From contig CADAQF010000003.1 in NCBI GenBank assembly GCA_902790015.1, forward strand, positions 1 to 64,000: DNA of 64,000 nucleotides, given 5' to 3'. Of the stretch, positions 18,161 through 29,471 are shown piece by piece. The stretch is from an uncultured Eubacteriales bacterium. Its GTDB lineage: Bacteria > Bacillota > Clostridia > Christensenellales > Aristaeellaceae. Positions within the stretch are counted from its first letter, which is position 1. Each line of letters begins with the position of its first letter. The translations under genes were made by a program, and so were the position numbers. The notes under the pieces are model-generated. The model had not been told where the DNA came from and did not search any database. It saw only the letters and a program-made list of their open reading frames with translations.

Positions 18161-19378
18161 ATGCCGTCCTATGAGCACAGAAAAGCCCGCGCGCGCATCC
18201 GACTGCTTAACCCGGACGGATCGCCTGCATCTGGCAGGAAAGTACAGGCAGACCAGGTAACGCACGCGTTTCTTTTCGGCTGCGGCGCCTTTGACGCGGT
18301 GGCGATGGCAGGGGAGAAGGACGATGCCCGCCGTGCCGCGCTGGAGGACCGGATGAACAAATGGCTGGGCCTGTTCAACTACGGGACGCTGCCGTTTTAC
18401 TGGGGGCGCTATGAGCCGGAAGAGGGCAAAACGGCCTTCCGGGAAACGATGGCCGCCGCCAGGTGGCTGCAGGAGCGGGGCGTCAAAACCAAGGGCCACC
18501 CGCTGTGCTGGCACACCGTCTGCGCTCCCTGGCTTTTGCAGTATGACAACCGGGAGATCCTCCGCCGCCAGCTGGAGCGCGTCCGCAGGGAGGTCACGGC
18601 CTTTAAGGGGGTCGTGGACATGTGGGACGTGATCAACGAGGTGGTGATCATGCCGGTCTTTGACAAGTACGACAACGCTGTTACCCGCATCTGCAGGGAC
18701 TTGGGGAGAATCCGCCTGGTAAAGGAGGTCTTCGCCGCGGCCAGGGAATCCAATCCGGGCGCCGTGCTTCTGATCAACGACTTCAACACCAGCGCCTCCT
18801 ACGAGATCCTGCTGGAAGGCCTGCTGGAGGCCGGGGTGCCTATCGGCGCCATAGGTATCCAGAGTCACCAGCACCAGGGCTACTGGGGGCTGGAAAAGCT
18901 CAACGACGTGCTTGCGCGCTTTTCCCGCTTCGGCCTGCCCATTCACTTTACTGAAAACACGCTCATATCGGGCGACCTGATGCCCGCCCACATCGTGGAC
19001 CTCAACGACTGGCAGGTCACTTCCTGGCCCTCCACCCCGCAGGGGGAGGAACGTCAGGCGGCACAGGCGGCCGAAATGTATGAGACGCTGTTTGCCCATC
19101 CGCTGGTTCAGGCCATCACCGCCTGGGACTTCACGGACGGATGCTGGCTGGGCGCGCCTTCCGGCGTGATCCGTCAGGACGGCAGCGTCAAGCCGGTCTA
19201 TGAAAAGCTGCGCGCTCTGATCCACGGCGCGTGGGAAACCCACGAGACCCTCACGGCGGACGCCGACGGCTTCCTGACGTTTTCCGGCTTCAAGGGGGAT
19301 TACACCCTGCATGCGGACGACCGAACCGCCTCTTTTTCTTTGCGCGGTCAGCTGGACACTGAAATCCGCCTGAAGTAA
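18161..19378 (+). CDS. GH10 family endo-beta-1,4-xylanase-like enzyme
   Basis: A 405-residue TIM-barrel glycosidase. GH10 hallmarks: GHPLCWHT in the substrate cleft, WDVINEV with acid/base Glu160, SHQHQGY, and the nucleophile Glu265 in HFTENTL, where the family usually reads ITELD. WDFTDGCWLG closes the barrel. A beta-rich tail of about 60 residues follows. There is no signal peptide, so it probably cleaves imported xylo-oligosaccharides in the cytoplasm. AAGGAGG lies before the ATG at 18161, which excludes the in-frame ATG 13 codons upstream. The altered nucleophile context may mean a different beta-glycan. Confidence 0.88.
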   Translation: MPSYEHRKARARIRLLNPDGSPASGRKVQADQVTHAFLFGCGAFDAVAMAGEKDDARRAALEDRMNKWLGLFNYGTLPFYWGRYEPEEGKTAFRETMAAARWLQERGVKTKGHPLCWHTVCAPWLLQYDNREILRRQLERVRREVTAFKGVVDMWDVINEVVIMPVFDKYDNAVTRICRDLGRIRLVKEVFAAARESNPGAVLLINDFNTSASYEILLEGLLEAGVPIGAIGIQSHQHQGYWGLEKLNDVLARFSRFGLPIHFTENTLISGDLMPAHIVDLNDWQVTSWPSTPQGEERQAAQAAEMYETLFAHPLVQAITAWDFTDGCWLGAPSGVIRQDGSVKPVYEKLRALIHGAWETHETLTADADGFLTFSGFKGDYTLHADDRTASFSLRGQLDTEIRLK

Positions 19379-19421
19379 GGTGCGGACAAATCACTACATT
19401 CATCTATGGAGGTTAAGCAAA

Positions 19422-19718
19422 ATGCAGTTTGTGGTAACAGCTTATGACGGGGAAAACATGCTGGACAGGCGCATGGCCGTACGCCCGCGCCACCTGGAAA
19501 ACATGAGCGCCCTGGGCAAAAAGGTCGTCTGCGCCGGCGGCATGCTGGACGAAAACGGCAAGCCCAAGGGCTCCGTGATGGTTTTCAACTTTGAGAGCCG
19601 GGAGGAACTGGACGCCTATCTAAAGACCGAACCCTATATACAGGAACAGGTATGGGCGGACGTCAGGGTGGAGCCCATCAACGTGGTCGTGGTAAACGGC
19701 GAAAAGGTCGGGAAATAA
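19422..19718 (+). CDS. YciI-like domain protein
   Basis: A 98-residue protein with the dimeric alpha-beta barrel pattern of YciI: MQFVVTAYDG, RPRHLENM with the usual mid-domain histidine, SVMVFNFESREELDAYLKTE and PYIQ. Such proteins are small and of mostly unknown enzymatic role. GGAGG precedes the ATG at 19422; it lies 43 bases after the GH10 stop. Confidence 0.85.
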   Translation: MQFVVTAYDGENMLDRRMAVRPRHLENMSALGKKVVCAGGMLDENGKPKGSVMVFNFESREELDAYLKTEPYIQEQVWADVRVEPINVVVVNGEKVGK

Positions 19719-19733
19719 AACGGCCGCACATCC

Positions 19734-21120
19734 ATGAAACAAAAAAATGCTGACCGCACCGCGCTCTTTGAGCGTGTGCCGGTCCCCGAAGCGCTGATGA
19801 CGCTGGCTGTGCCCACCATCATTGGCCAGCTGGTGGTGCTCATTTACAGCCTGGCGGACACCTTTTTCATAGGCCGCGCCAACAACCCGCTGATGGTGGG
19901 CGGGGCGTCGCTGATACTGCCGGTGTACAAATATCTGCATATCGCTGGCAAACATCGCCGGGGTGGGCGGAGGATCGCTGATCAGCAGGCTTTTGGGCGC
20001 GGGGCAGAAGGAACAGGCGGGCAGGGTGTCCGCGCTGAGCTTTTACCTGTCGCTGGGGCTGGCCGTGCTTTTTTCTGCGCTGACCGCGGCTTTCATGGGG
20101 CCGCTGCTGCGCGCGCTCGGGGCCAGCGGGGACACGATGGACTACGCCCGCCAGTACGCCTTCTGCGTGATCGTGCTGGGCGGCGTGCCCACGGTGGTGT
20201 CGCTGACGATGTCCAACCTTTTCCGCTCTGTGGGCTTTGCCCGGGAAGCGGGCTTCGGCGTATCCATGGGCGGGCTTCTCAATATCGTACTGGATCCGCT
20301 GTTCATGTTCGTGCTGTTTCCCCGGGGGATGGAGACGGCGGCGGCCGGCATCGCCACCATGCTGTCCAACGTGGCCGTGTGCGCGTATTACGGGTTCCTG
20401 CTCAGCACCAAGGGGCGGGACACGGTGCTGACCCTGTCGCCCAAAGCGGGGTTACCCGAAAAAAAGAACATCCGCTCCATTTTCGCGGTCGGGCTTCCCT
20501 CGGCCATTGCCACACTGCTGTTCGACCTGGACTTTATCGTGATCGACCGGCTGGCCTCGGGCTACGGCGATATCCCCCTGGCCGCCATAGGGATCGTGCT
20601 CAAGGCCGAGCGCCTGCCGCTGAATACGGGCGTAGGCCTGTGCCAGGCCATGACGCCGCTGGCAGGGTATAACTATTCCTCCGGCAATCACGTCCGCATG
20701 CGGGACACCGTGCGCATTTCCCGGTGGATGGGCCTGGCCGTGGCGGCGGTGAGCATCGTTATGTACGAGCTGTTCGCCCCGCAGATCATCCGCCTGTTCA
20801 TCGCGGACGAGGAGACCGTGCGCATCGGGGCCGCTTTCCTGCGGGTGCGCTGCCTGGCTACGCCGTTCATGTTCATGTGCTTCCACCTGGCTCATTTGTT
20901 CCAGGCGGTGGGGGAAGGCGCCAGGGCCCTTTTCCTGGCCGTGCTGCGCTGGGCGGTCTTCAATATCCCGATGCTGTTCCTGTTCAACGCCCTGTTCGGC
21001 ATGTACGGCATCGTCTGGACGCAGATCGCGGCGGATATCTGTACCGTCGCCGTGTCGTTTTACGTGTATCACCGGTTTTCCAAAGGGCTGGCGGCGGCAG
21101 GCGCGGGCCTGGACGCATGA
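19734..21120 (+). pseudogene. MATE-family efflux transporter split by a single-base frameshift
   Basis: The N-terminal 65 codons read in one frame (PEALMTLAVPTIIGQLVV, SLADTFFIG) and the remaining 385 in another (ANIAGVGGGSLISRLLG through FSKGLAAAG). Together they make one 12-helix MATE exporter of about 460 residues. The break is at AAA 19929-19931: removing one A restores LPVYNICISLANIAG, the expected family sequence. MATE proteins expel drugs or other cations using H+ or Na+ gradients. No good ribosome binding site is seen before the ATG at 19734. It may be a true frameshift, a slippery-site event, or a sequencing error in an A-run. Downstream codon use is still fully coding, arguing that any loss is recent. 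Confidence 0.85.
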
Positions 21121-21159
21121 GCGGCCGCCGAACGCCGGCATTGGACAACCAAATAAGCA

Positions 21160-21208
21160 AAAACAGCCTTTCCGCCGGAATGGGGATTCCGGAAGGAAAG
21201 GCTGTTTT
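21160..21208. terminator. Strong bidirectional terminator
   Basis: AAAACAGCCTTTCC (21160-21173) pairs with GGAAAGGCTGTTTT (21195-21208), with an inner CCGGAAT/ATTCCGG stem. T-runs occur on both strands, serving the MATE gene (plus) and the large LRR gene (minus). Confidence 0.9.
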
Positions 21209-21327
21209 GTGCTGTCAATATTGGCCTGATCAGGCCGAACGGCGGTTATGCAAAAGGAGGATTATTCAAAGCCGGGGGACAGTTAAGCGGATCATTCACG
21301 ATCTGTCGGGGGTACGTGCCGTGTCAT

Positions 21328-24300
21328 TCAGCCGACCGAAGAAGTGTCAGGCTCTGTCTCATAGGTGGAAACGCGTTCCTGAATGGGTTTGCAGCGCTCC
21401 AGGTGCGTGAGCAGCGCACCGTAATCCCCGATGCTCAGGGGGTCAAGCGCCTGGTTAAGCATTTCGGCAAGGTTGCGCAGCTCCTGCGCTTTTTGACGGC
21501 TTTGATTTTCCAGATTCTGCACAAAATCATTCTTATTCAGCAATTGCCGCACGAACCGGACAAAATCGGAATTCTGGACGCCTACGCCGCAGACGTTGGT
21601 ATAGGCTTCCTCAACGGACGCCGCTACGTTCAGATAATTGCAGTAACGGTACACTAACAGCCGGAATGCATAATCGGTCGGGCTTTCAATGAACGTATCC
21701 CTTTGATATATGAATGACTGATAGGCTTTCGTCAGGGTTTCGCTGGCCCACATCAGTTCATTCATGTATTTGGAGTAATCGGCGGTGTTCAGAACGAGGT
21801 CCGTTCCGGCAAAAACGAATTTGAAAAGAGGAGAAGAATCCGTCAAAGAGAACATGCCGGCCAGTTTGTCCAGCACGCTGAGGGCTATGGATTCTCCAGC
21901 CACCCATTGCACTTTCTTTTCCAGCGTGTTCGCATTGATAATCTGCTTGAGCGCCAGCCCAACCGCCATGACCGTTTCATCTTCCGAATCCAGATAGAGG
22001 GTGGCCATATGATTTAAAACGGCCTCATTCATCGCCAGCAGCATGAATACGCGGTTCAGCGCGCTGATATAGCTGTTGATGGCGAACGAACCGTAGCTTT
22101 GAACCTGATTGATGACAGACAGAATGCCCATCATTTTAATCGATTCAGATAAGCCGTCCACCATTGATTCGGGAATGCCTATGCTTCTCAGCCGCCCCGG
22201 AATCTCGCCTGACCCTATGCTTCCTTCCTTGAATTGGTTCAGGATGCTTTTGACTGCGTCAGTGCGGTCTGTAATGATACCCCCGGGAACATTGCCCATC
22301 ATGGCGATGGCGTGCAGGTATGCGTCGTCGTTCAGTGAATTGGCTTTCAGCAGCGCCTTGACCTCATCAGGCATGCTGTCCAATTTGGCTATTGTGATGG
22401 CTCTGCCGTTGCAGGCCGCCTTGAAGGCCAGCTCAAACAGGAAGGCCTGTTTGTTCAGCGGCGTCATGAACACGGACAGATCGACGTGGAAAACGTCGGA
22501 AAGCGCGTTCAGGAGCCACTGATGCTTGGGCAGCGTGCTGTTGAAGAAATAACCGTTCAGCGAGTCGGGTACAGGAGCGCTTTGGGTGAGCTCAAGGAAA
22601 GCGTTGATCGCTTTATTCCGGGCGCTTTCGCTCGCGATCGGCGCCTGATAGGCCGCGCCGGGAATCGTCTCTGAAACGGCGTAATTGCCCATGGCGTCCC
22701 TGACCTCGCCTTTTATGAAGAATTCGCCGTCCACCGCAGGTACATAAGCCCATTTCTGGACGGACCATTCCGTCGTCAAGACGGCAGCGCCGCTTTGAAT
22801 CACCGAAAACCGGACTGAAAGCGGATATACTCCGCCGTTGACCGTCGCTGTCAGCCGCATGGGCTTAGGGTTTTCAAATTCATACCAGCTCTGGAAGACG
22901 CTGATCGAAAGCGGAGCGATAAGCTGATAGGGAATAGCATTGTCAACAGCGTATGATTCGGCCGCAGAACCGGAATAACACAGAATCAGGAATCCTTCGG
23001 GAACATGGCCGGAAGTATCAAAGCCAACGCCCATCGTCCCAATGCTCCTGACCGACTGGGGTATGTATGCCCTTGCGATGCCGGTCATGCCGGTAAAAGC
23101 GTATTTCCCTATGCTCGAAACGCTGGAAGGAATGACTAAATTGCCTGTAAAGCCGCTGCAGCCCCAAAAAGCATACTCATTGATAACCGTAAGCCTGCCC
23201 GAAAGGGTCAGACTGCCCGTGAAGCCGCTGCAGTAAGCGAAAGCGGAGCTGCCGATGCTTCCGACGTTTTCGGGAATCGTCAGGGTGCCAGTAAAACCGC
23301 TGCAACCATAGAAAACACATTGTTCAATGGTCTTGAGGCTGTCCGGAATCGTCAGGGTACCGGAAAAACCGCTGCACCCATGGAAAGCAAACGCCCCGAT
23401 GCTTATTGCGGAGCCGGGGAGGGAAAGACTCCCCGCAAAGCCGCCGCACCCGTCGAACGCTGCTCTTCCGATATACGCCACGCCGTCTGAAATGGTCAGG
23501 CTTCCCGTAAAGCCGCTGCAGCCGGAAAAAGCATTTACGCCAATGGCGTTTACGCTGCCGGGAATGGTCAGGCTTCCCGTGAAGCCGCTGCATCTCGTGA
23601 AAGCGCCTTCCCCGATGTTCCTGACGCTGGCGGGAAGGGATAAACCGCCGGAAAAACCGCCGCATTCAAAGAAGGCATAGTCTCCAATGCCCGTGACGCT
23701 CTGCGCGATGGTCAGGCTGCCGGAAAAGCCCGTACATTGAGAGAAAGCATACATTTCAATGCTTTGCACGCCGTCTGAAATGGTCAGACTGCCCGTAAAG
23801 CCAAAGCACATGGAAAAAGCGGCCTGCTCAATGACCGTGACGCTGCCGGGTATGGTCAGACTGCCTGTAAAGCCGCTGCAGTGAAAGAAAGCGTTTTCGC
23901 CTATGTCGGTCACACCAAATGGAATGCTCAGGTTCCCCGTAAAGCCGCTGCAGTTAGCAAAAGCGTGGCTTTCGATGCCCGTGATGCCGTCAGGAATCAC
24001 CAGGCCGCCGGTAAGATCGGCGCGGTCCTCAAAAGCGGCTGCTCCGATGCGTGTGACCCTTTTTCCGTCAATCGTGTCAGGGATCACCATATCTTCAGAT
24101 GTGCCCGGGCCGATATACCGGTCTATGCGGACCGTTCCATCGCTTAGCACGGACCATTCGAAATCGGAAGCGGGATCGTCCGCCGGTTCTATGATCAGAC
24201 GGACCGGGACACTGTATACCGTACCCGCCTTGTTGCTCACCTGGCAGCGGTACTGGTAGGCCGTGTATTTTTCAGAGGCGGTGAAGGTCAGCGTTGCGGT

Positions 24301-26232
24301 CGTAAGGCCGACCCAGAAAGACGCGTTCGTCAGATTCTTCCAGGTCTCCCCGTCGGACGAATACTGCCACTGACAGGTATTTGCCCAGGCGACCATCAGG
24401 GAAAAGATGGCTGTTTCGCCGCTCCTGACCGAACAGTCTTCCGGCTGCACGACAATGCTGGGCAAAGTATTTTTCAGGATCACCAGAGAGGCGGCGTCGC
24501 TGTAAATGGTGTTGCTGCCGATGATCACACGCAGGCGGAACTTATAGCCCGCGTACTTCTCAGCGGCGGTGAAGGTCAGGGTCTCGGCCTTGTTGCCCTT
24601 CCAGAAGGATCCGTTGGTCAGGTTGCCCCAGGCAGCGCCGTCGTCCTTGCTGTACTGCCACTGAAGCGCCGCGCCTTCTGCGCTCACGGCGGCAGAAAAG
24701 GTGACGGTATTGCCGTCTGTTGCAATGCAGTCCACAGGCTGCCTGGAAATGATCTCATCGATGATCAGCCTGCCGCCGGAGGAAACCTTGGATTCGGTCG
24801 CGCCCGTCACCTTGCAGCGGAAGAGATACTGGTCGTAGCGGCTGGCGGCCACGAAGGTCAGCGTATCGGTCTTGTTGCCGCGCCAGTAGGAGCCGTTTTT
24901 CAGGTTGCCCCAGGTGTTTCCGCCGTCCTTGCTGTACTGCCACTGGTAGGACAGCGCGCTGTGGGCTACCACCTTGAAGGTGGCCTCCGCGTCCAGCGCC
25001 ACATGCGCGTCAGCAGGCTGGGTGACGATGTCAAAGGGCTCCACCGTGCCGTAGGAATAGGTGACGGCTTTGGAGTAAAGGACTTCGCCTTCCGCGTTGG
25101 TCATCTTCACACGGTACTGCAGGTCGTCATACGCCTTGGCGGCGGCGAAGGTCAGGATCTTCGACTTGTTGCCGCGCCAGTATTTGCCGTTGGCCAGGTC
25201 CTTCCAGGTGTCGCCGTCTTTGCTGTACTGCCACTGGAAAGCCTTCACGCCGTTGGCGCTGATGGCGAACACGACGTCGTCACCTTCCTGAGCAACTACC
25301 CAATTGGAGGGATGCAGCACGATCTCCAGCGGAGCGTCAAACAGTTCGACCGGGTCGGGGCCTTCGGGGTCCTCCAGGCTTTCGTCGGTGCCGTCGCGGG
25401 CAGGGGCTTCAGCCGGGTCATAGGAAGGCGTGCCGGCGACCACCTCGTCCGGGTCGGCTGGAGCGTCGGCAAACGGATCCTCGCCGGGTTCCTCAGCGGG
25501 CGCTTCCGCAGGCTCCTCAGTGGGGTCGGCGGCGGGCTCTTCGGTCGGCTCTTCCGCGGGCGCTTCAGTAGGTTCGGGCGTGGGGGCCTCGGTGGGCACC
25601 GGGGTAGGCACGGGCGTCGGGGCGGGGGTAGGATCGCCCTTGAAGGTGTCCACCTTGCCCACGCCCATGAAGGTAACAGGCATCAGGCTCACGCCGTATT
25701 TGGCGGAATAGACAGCCTTGCTGCTGAGATTCGCGCGGTAGGAGGCCGCCTCGTTTTCGTTCAGCAGCTTCAGGGTGCTTTCGTCCATGTAGCCCTCGGC
25801 CAGCTGGCCGTCTATGGCGAACAGGACGTGGGCCACAATGTCGGCTTTGTCGATCACCAGCACGACGGCGTTGGCGGTCAGCAGGCCGGCGGGCTTGCGC
25901 ATGGCCTTGTCGGTATAAAGGGGCGCTATGCCGTTGGCCTTCGCCAGACCCACGACTTCAGCGGCCGGGGCGGCAGGAGCCTGCTCGGCGGGCGCTTCGG
26001 TCGGCTGGTCGGCGGCGGGGGCCGACGGGTCAGCCGGCGCGTCCGTCGCGGCGGGAGCCTCGGTCGGCGCCTGGGTGGGCGCCTGCGTCGGGGCGGGGGT
26101 GGCGGTGTTCCTGATGACATACACCCGGCCGTCCGGGCCGACGGTGAAGGTCGGCACAGCCGCTGATGCGGGGCCGCATACGGCGTACAGCGACAGCACA
26201 GCGCTCAGCAGTACACTCAGCCATTTTTTCAT
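21328..26232 (-). CDS. Giant secreted surface protein with Ig-like domains and BspA-type leucine-rich repeats
   Basis: A 1,634-residue exported protein. It has a signal peptide (1-25, ending ASA), a short SH3-like or unknown domain between Pro/Thr/Ala/Glu-rich linkers (PTQAPTEAP type, about 40-90 and 195-290), and four Ig-like domains of about 90 residues (305-680), each with QWQYS-DG, W-NL and LTF-A. Fourteen LRR_5 repeats of 24 residues (711-1064, pattern IG-AF-CSGFTGSLTIP-SV) follow. The C-terminal 570 residues are helical, with no membrane anchor or LPXTG. The repeats are encoded with a 72-base period. BspA-type proteins mediate adhesion to host or plant material. AGGAGG precedes the ATG at 26232. 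Confidence 0.9.
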   Translation of the reverse strand: MKKWLSVLLSAVLSLYAVCGPASAAVPTFTVGPDGRVYVIRNTATPAPTQAPTQAPTEAPAATDAPADPSAPAADQPTEAPAEQAPAAPAAEVVGLAKANGIAPLYTDKAMRKPAGLLTANAVVLVIDKADIVAHVLFAIDGQLAEGYMDESTLKLLNENEAASYRANLSSKAVYSAKYGVSLMPVTFMGVGKVDTFKGDPTPAPTPVPTPVPTEAPTPEPTEAPAEEPTEEPAADPTEEPAEAPAEEPGEDPFADAPADPDEVVAGTPSYDPAEAPARDGTDESLEDPEGPDPVELFDAPLEIVLHPSNWVVAQEGDDVVFAISANGVKAFQWQYSKDGDTWKDLANGKYWRGNKSKILTFAAAKAYDDLQYRVKMTNAEGEVLYSKAVTYSYGTVEPFDIVTQPADAHVALDAEATFKVVAHSALSYQWQYSKDGGNTWGNLKNGSYWRGNKTDTLTFVAASRYDQYLFRCKVTGATESKVSSGGRLIIDEIISRQPVDCIATDGNTVTFSAAVSAEGAALQWQYSKDDGAAWGNLTNGSFWKGNKAETLTFTAAEKYAGYKFRLRVIIGSNTIYSDAASLVILKNTLPSIVVQPEDCSVRSGETAIFSLMVAWANTCQWQYSSDGETWKNLTNASFWVGLTTATLTFTASEKYTAYQYRCQVSNKAGTVYSVPVRLIIEPADDPASDFEWSVLSDGTVRIDRYIGPGTSEDMVIPDTIDGKRVTRIGAAAFEDRADLTGGLVIPDGITGIESHAFANCSGFTGNLSIPFGVTDIGENAFFHCSGFTGSLTIPGSVTVIEQAAFSMCFGFTGSLTISDGVQSIEMYAFSQCTGFSGSLTIAQSVTGIGDYAFFECGGFSGGLSLPASVRNIGEGAFTRCSGFTGSLTIPGSVNAIGVNAFSGCSGFTGSLTISDGVAYIGRAAFDGCGGFAGSLSLPGSAISIGAFAFHGCSGFSGTLTIPDSLKTIEQCVFYGCSGFTGTLTIPENVGSIGSSAFAYCSGFTGSLTLSGRLTVINEYAFWGCSGFTGNLVIPSSVSSIGKYAFTGMTGIARAYIPQSVRSIGTMGVGFDTSGHVPEGFLILCYSGSAAESYAVDNAIPYQLIAPLSISVFQSWYEFENPKPMRLTATVNGGVYPLSVRFSVIQSGAAVLTTEWSVQKWAYVPAVDGEFFIKGEVRDAMGNYAVSETIPGAAYQAPIASESARNKAINAFLELTQSAPVPDSLNGYFFNSTLPKHQWLLNALSDVFHVDLSVFMTPLNKQAFLFELAFKAACNGRAITIAKLDSMPDEVKALLKANSLNDDAYLHAIAMMGNVPGGIITDRTDAVKSILNQFKEGSIGSGEIPGRLRSIGIPESMVDGLSESIKMMGILSVINQVQSYGSFAINSYISALNRVFMLLAMNEAVLNHMATLYLDSEDETVMAVGLALKQIINANTLEKKVQWVAGESIALSVLDKLAGMFSLTDSSPLFKFVFAGTDLVLNTADYSKYMNELMWASETLTKAYQSFIYQRDTFIESPTDYAFRLLVYRYCNYLNVAASVEEAYTNVCGVGVQNSDFVRFVRQLLNKNDFVQNLENQSRQKAQELRNLAEMLNQALDPLSIGDYGALLTHLERCKPIQERVSTYETEPDTSSVG

Positions 26233-26452
26233 ATGGAAAACCTCCTCGGGAACGGAGAAAACCAAAGATTCATACGGAAGACTATGTACACTATAAATAC
26301 CATACGCTCGATGCTCGCTCAATAACGATTCCGTTAAGAAATTATTACAAATATATTAATTCGTCTGACTGCACAGAAAAAAGCGGCAGGAGCGGACTGC
26401 CGATCACGAAGCCGGTTTTCCGGGGGAAAAAGGAAACAGCCGTATAAAGCGG

Positions 26453-27265
26453 TTATCTGTTTCCGTGGGCCTGATAATAGAACACATACTGCTGTACGAT
26501 ACCCGCATACGCGCCGAAAACGGCAAAAGCGTCCATGCCGCCCATATGATCGCGAAGGGCCCTGCCGATCCACACATCCACCGGTACGCAGGCGGTGCGG
26601 GAGAACGCGAAAAGGGATACGCAGGACGCGACCTTGTCACCCACGCCGTATACGGTTTTGAGCAGGTTCAGCAATTCCTCATCCGCAAGAGCGGCGGCTC
26701 CGTCCAGCGGAAGCGAACCATCTAAGACCTTCCGGGCGGCGTCCTGCACGTAGGGCACCCGGTAGCCCAGGCCGCAGGCGGAAAGGGCCTTTTCGTCCGC
26801 ACGCGCCAGGGCTTCGGGCGTGGGGAAGGCAAAAAGGGTCTCCCGGTCCGTCGTGAGCGGTTCTCCGAACCGCGCAGCGAGCTTTTCCACCGCGCCGGCG
26901 ATGGCGGGGATGGACTTGCGCTGGGATATGATGAAGGAGACCAGGGTCTCCCACGGATCCTGTCTGAGCAGCCTGAGCCCGGCGCCATAGTCCACAGCGT
27001 TGTCGACCCAGCTGTTTTTGCCGCGCAGGGAACGGCGTATATCTGCGTAGGAACGGCAAAGATCAAAATACGGCTTCCAGACGCTTTGGAAGGTATCTTC
27101 GTCGCAGGACAGGAGAAAGCGTCCCGGCCCTTCCGGACACAGGTAAAGAACGTGCCGGCCGGTAATGAAGCGGAAGGAACCGTCGGGCAGGTACCTGGCG
27201 CGGAAGCACTGGCCGCTGGAAACGATCTTTGCGGGATCAAGATCGTCGGATAGCTTCAAAAGCAT
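26453..27265 (-). CDS. 8-oxoguanine DNA glycosylase (OGG1-type)
   Basis: A 270-residue bifunctional DNA glycosylase/lyase. The N-terminal OGG domain carries SGQCFRARYLPDG. The HhH-GPD domain reads LKTVYGVGDKVASCVSLFAF, with catalytic Lys211 and the activating Asp230 in VPVDVWI, both intact. It removes oxidised guanine from DNA. GAGG precedes the ATG. It lies downstream of the groESL terminator and is probably transcribed on its own. The 220 bases between it and the LRR gene are A/T-rich and hold the latter's promoter, with no clear gene. Confidence 0.9.
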   Translation of the reverse strand: MLLKLSDDLDPAKIVSSGQCFRARYLPDGSFRFITGRHVLYLCPEGPGRFLLSCDEDTFQSVWKPYFDLCRSYADIRRSLRGKNSWVDNAVDYGAGLRLLRQDPWETLVSFIISQRKSIPAIAGAVEKLAARFGEPLTTDRETLFAFPTPEALARADEKALSACGLGYRVPYVQDAARKVLDGSLPLDGAAALADEELLNLLKTVYGVGDKVASCVSLFAFSRTACVPVDVWIGRALRDHMGGMDAFAVFGAYAGIVQQYVFYYQAHGNR

Positions 27266-27299
27266 GATGTCCTCGTTTTAAAATGGTTCATCCGGACTC

Positions 27300-27329
27300 A
27301 AAAACCCGGCGTCCGTTTCGGACGCCGGG
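27300..27329 (-). terminator. Terminator of groESL
   Basis: CCCGGCGTCCG (27305-27315), loop, CGGACGCCGGG (27319-27329), followed on the minus strand by TTTTT, 25 bases past the groEL stop. Confidence 0.9.
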
Positions 27330-27353
27330 CGAACAATTGTGCTCGGTGCGGGA

Positions 27354-29000
<1,647 letters not shown>

Positions 29001-29022
29001 TTACATGAAGTGATAAAGCGGA

Positions 29023-29307
29023 TTATTCAACCACCGCGAGAATGTCGCTCTGGCGAACCAGGATATATTCCTTATCTTCCAGCTTGACCTCGGTGCCGGC
29101 GTACTTGCTGTAAATAACCTTCTGGCCGACCTTTACCTGCATGGTGACCTCCTTGCCGTCCACCATGCCGCCGGGGCCCACGGCCAGCACTTCGGCCATC
29201 TGGGGCTTTTCCTTGGCGGAGCCGGGCAGGACGATGCCGCCCTTGGTGACTTCTTCGGTTTCTACATTTTTGATGACCACACGGTCAAACAAAGGCTTGA
29301 TTTTCAT
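29023..29307 (-). CDS. groS: Co-chaperonin GroES
   Basis: A 94-residue Hsp10 starting MKIKPLFDRVVIK, with the mobile-loop region KGGIVLPGSAKEKP and the C-terminal KYAGTEVKLEDKEYILV. AAGGAGG lies before the ATG at 29307; the longer frame would run back into the CIRCE region. It is the first gene of the heat-shock operon. Confidence 0.97.
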   Translation of the reverse strand: MKIKPLFDRVVIKNVETEEVTKGGIVLPGSAKEKPQMAEVLAVGPGGMVDGKEVTMQVKVGQKVIYSKYAGTEVKLEDKEYILVRQSDILAVVE

Positions 29308-29329
29308 GATCTGTCCTCCTTGTGTGTTG

Positions 29330-29356
29330 TTAGCACTCATTCGAGGTGAGTGCTAA
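29330..29356. promoter_or_regulatory. CIRCE operator (HrcA binding site)
   Basis: Perfect TTAGCACTC (29330-29338), 9 bases, GAGTGCTAA (29348-29356) between the groES promoter and ribosome binding site. HrcA binding is established for this element; hrcA is not in the window. Confidence 0.98.
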
Positions 29357-29370
29357 ACTCTACGGTGCAT

Positions 29371-29399
29371 AGTATATTACATTTCCGTGCGCTTGGCAA
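29371..29399 (-). promoter_or_regulatory. groESL promoter (sigma-A type)
   Basis: On the minus strand TTGCCA (29394-29399), 17 bases, TATACT (29371-29376), just upstream of CIRCE. Confidence 0.85.
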
Positions 29400-29471
29400 G
29401 CCCTATTTGAAAAAAATTTGGGACTTATCGGAAGCGGACACAATTCTGCCGGATTGTTTGCGGAGCTTGCT

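Noticed and set aside
23040..24100. Regular 72-base repeats resembling a CRISPR or satellite array
   Set aside because: The period is three times 24 and lies inside one open frame coding leucine-rich repeats. There are no unique spacers.
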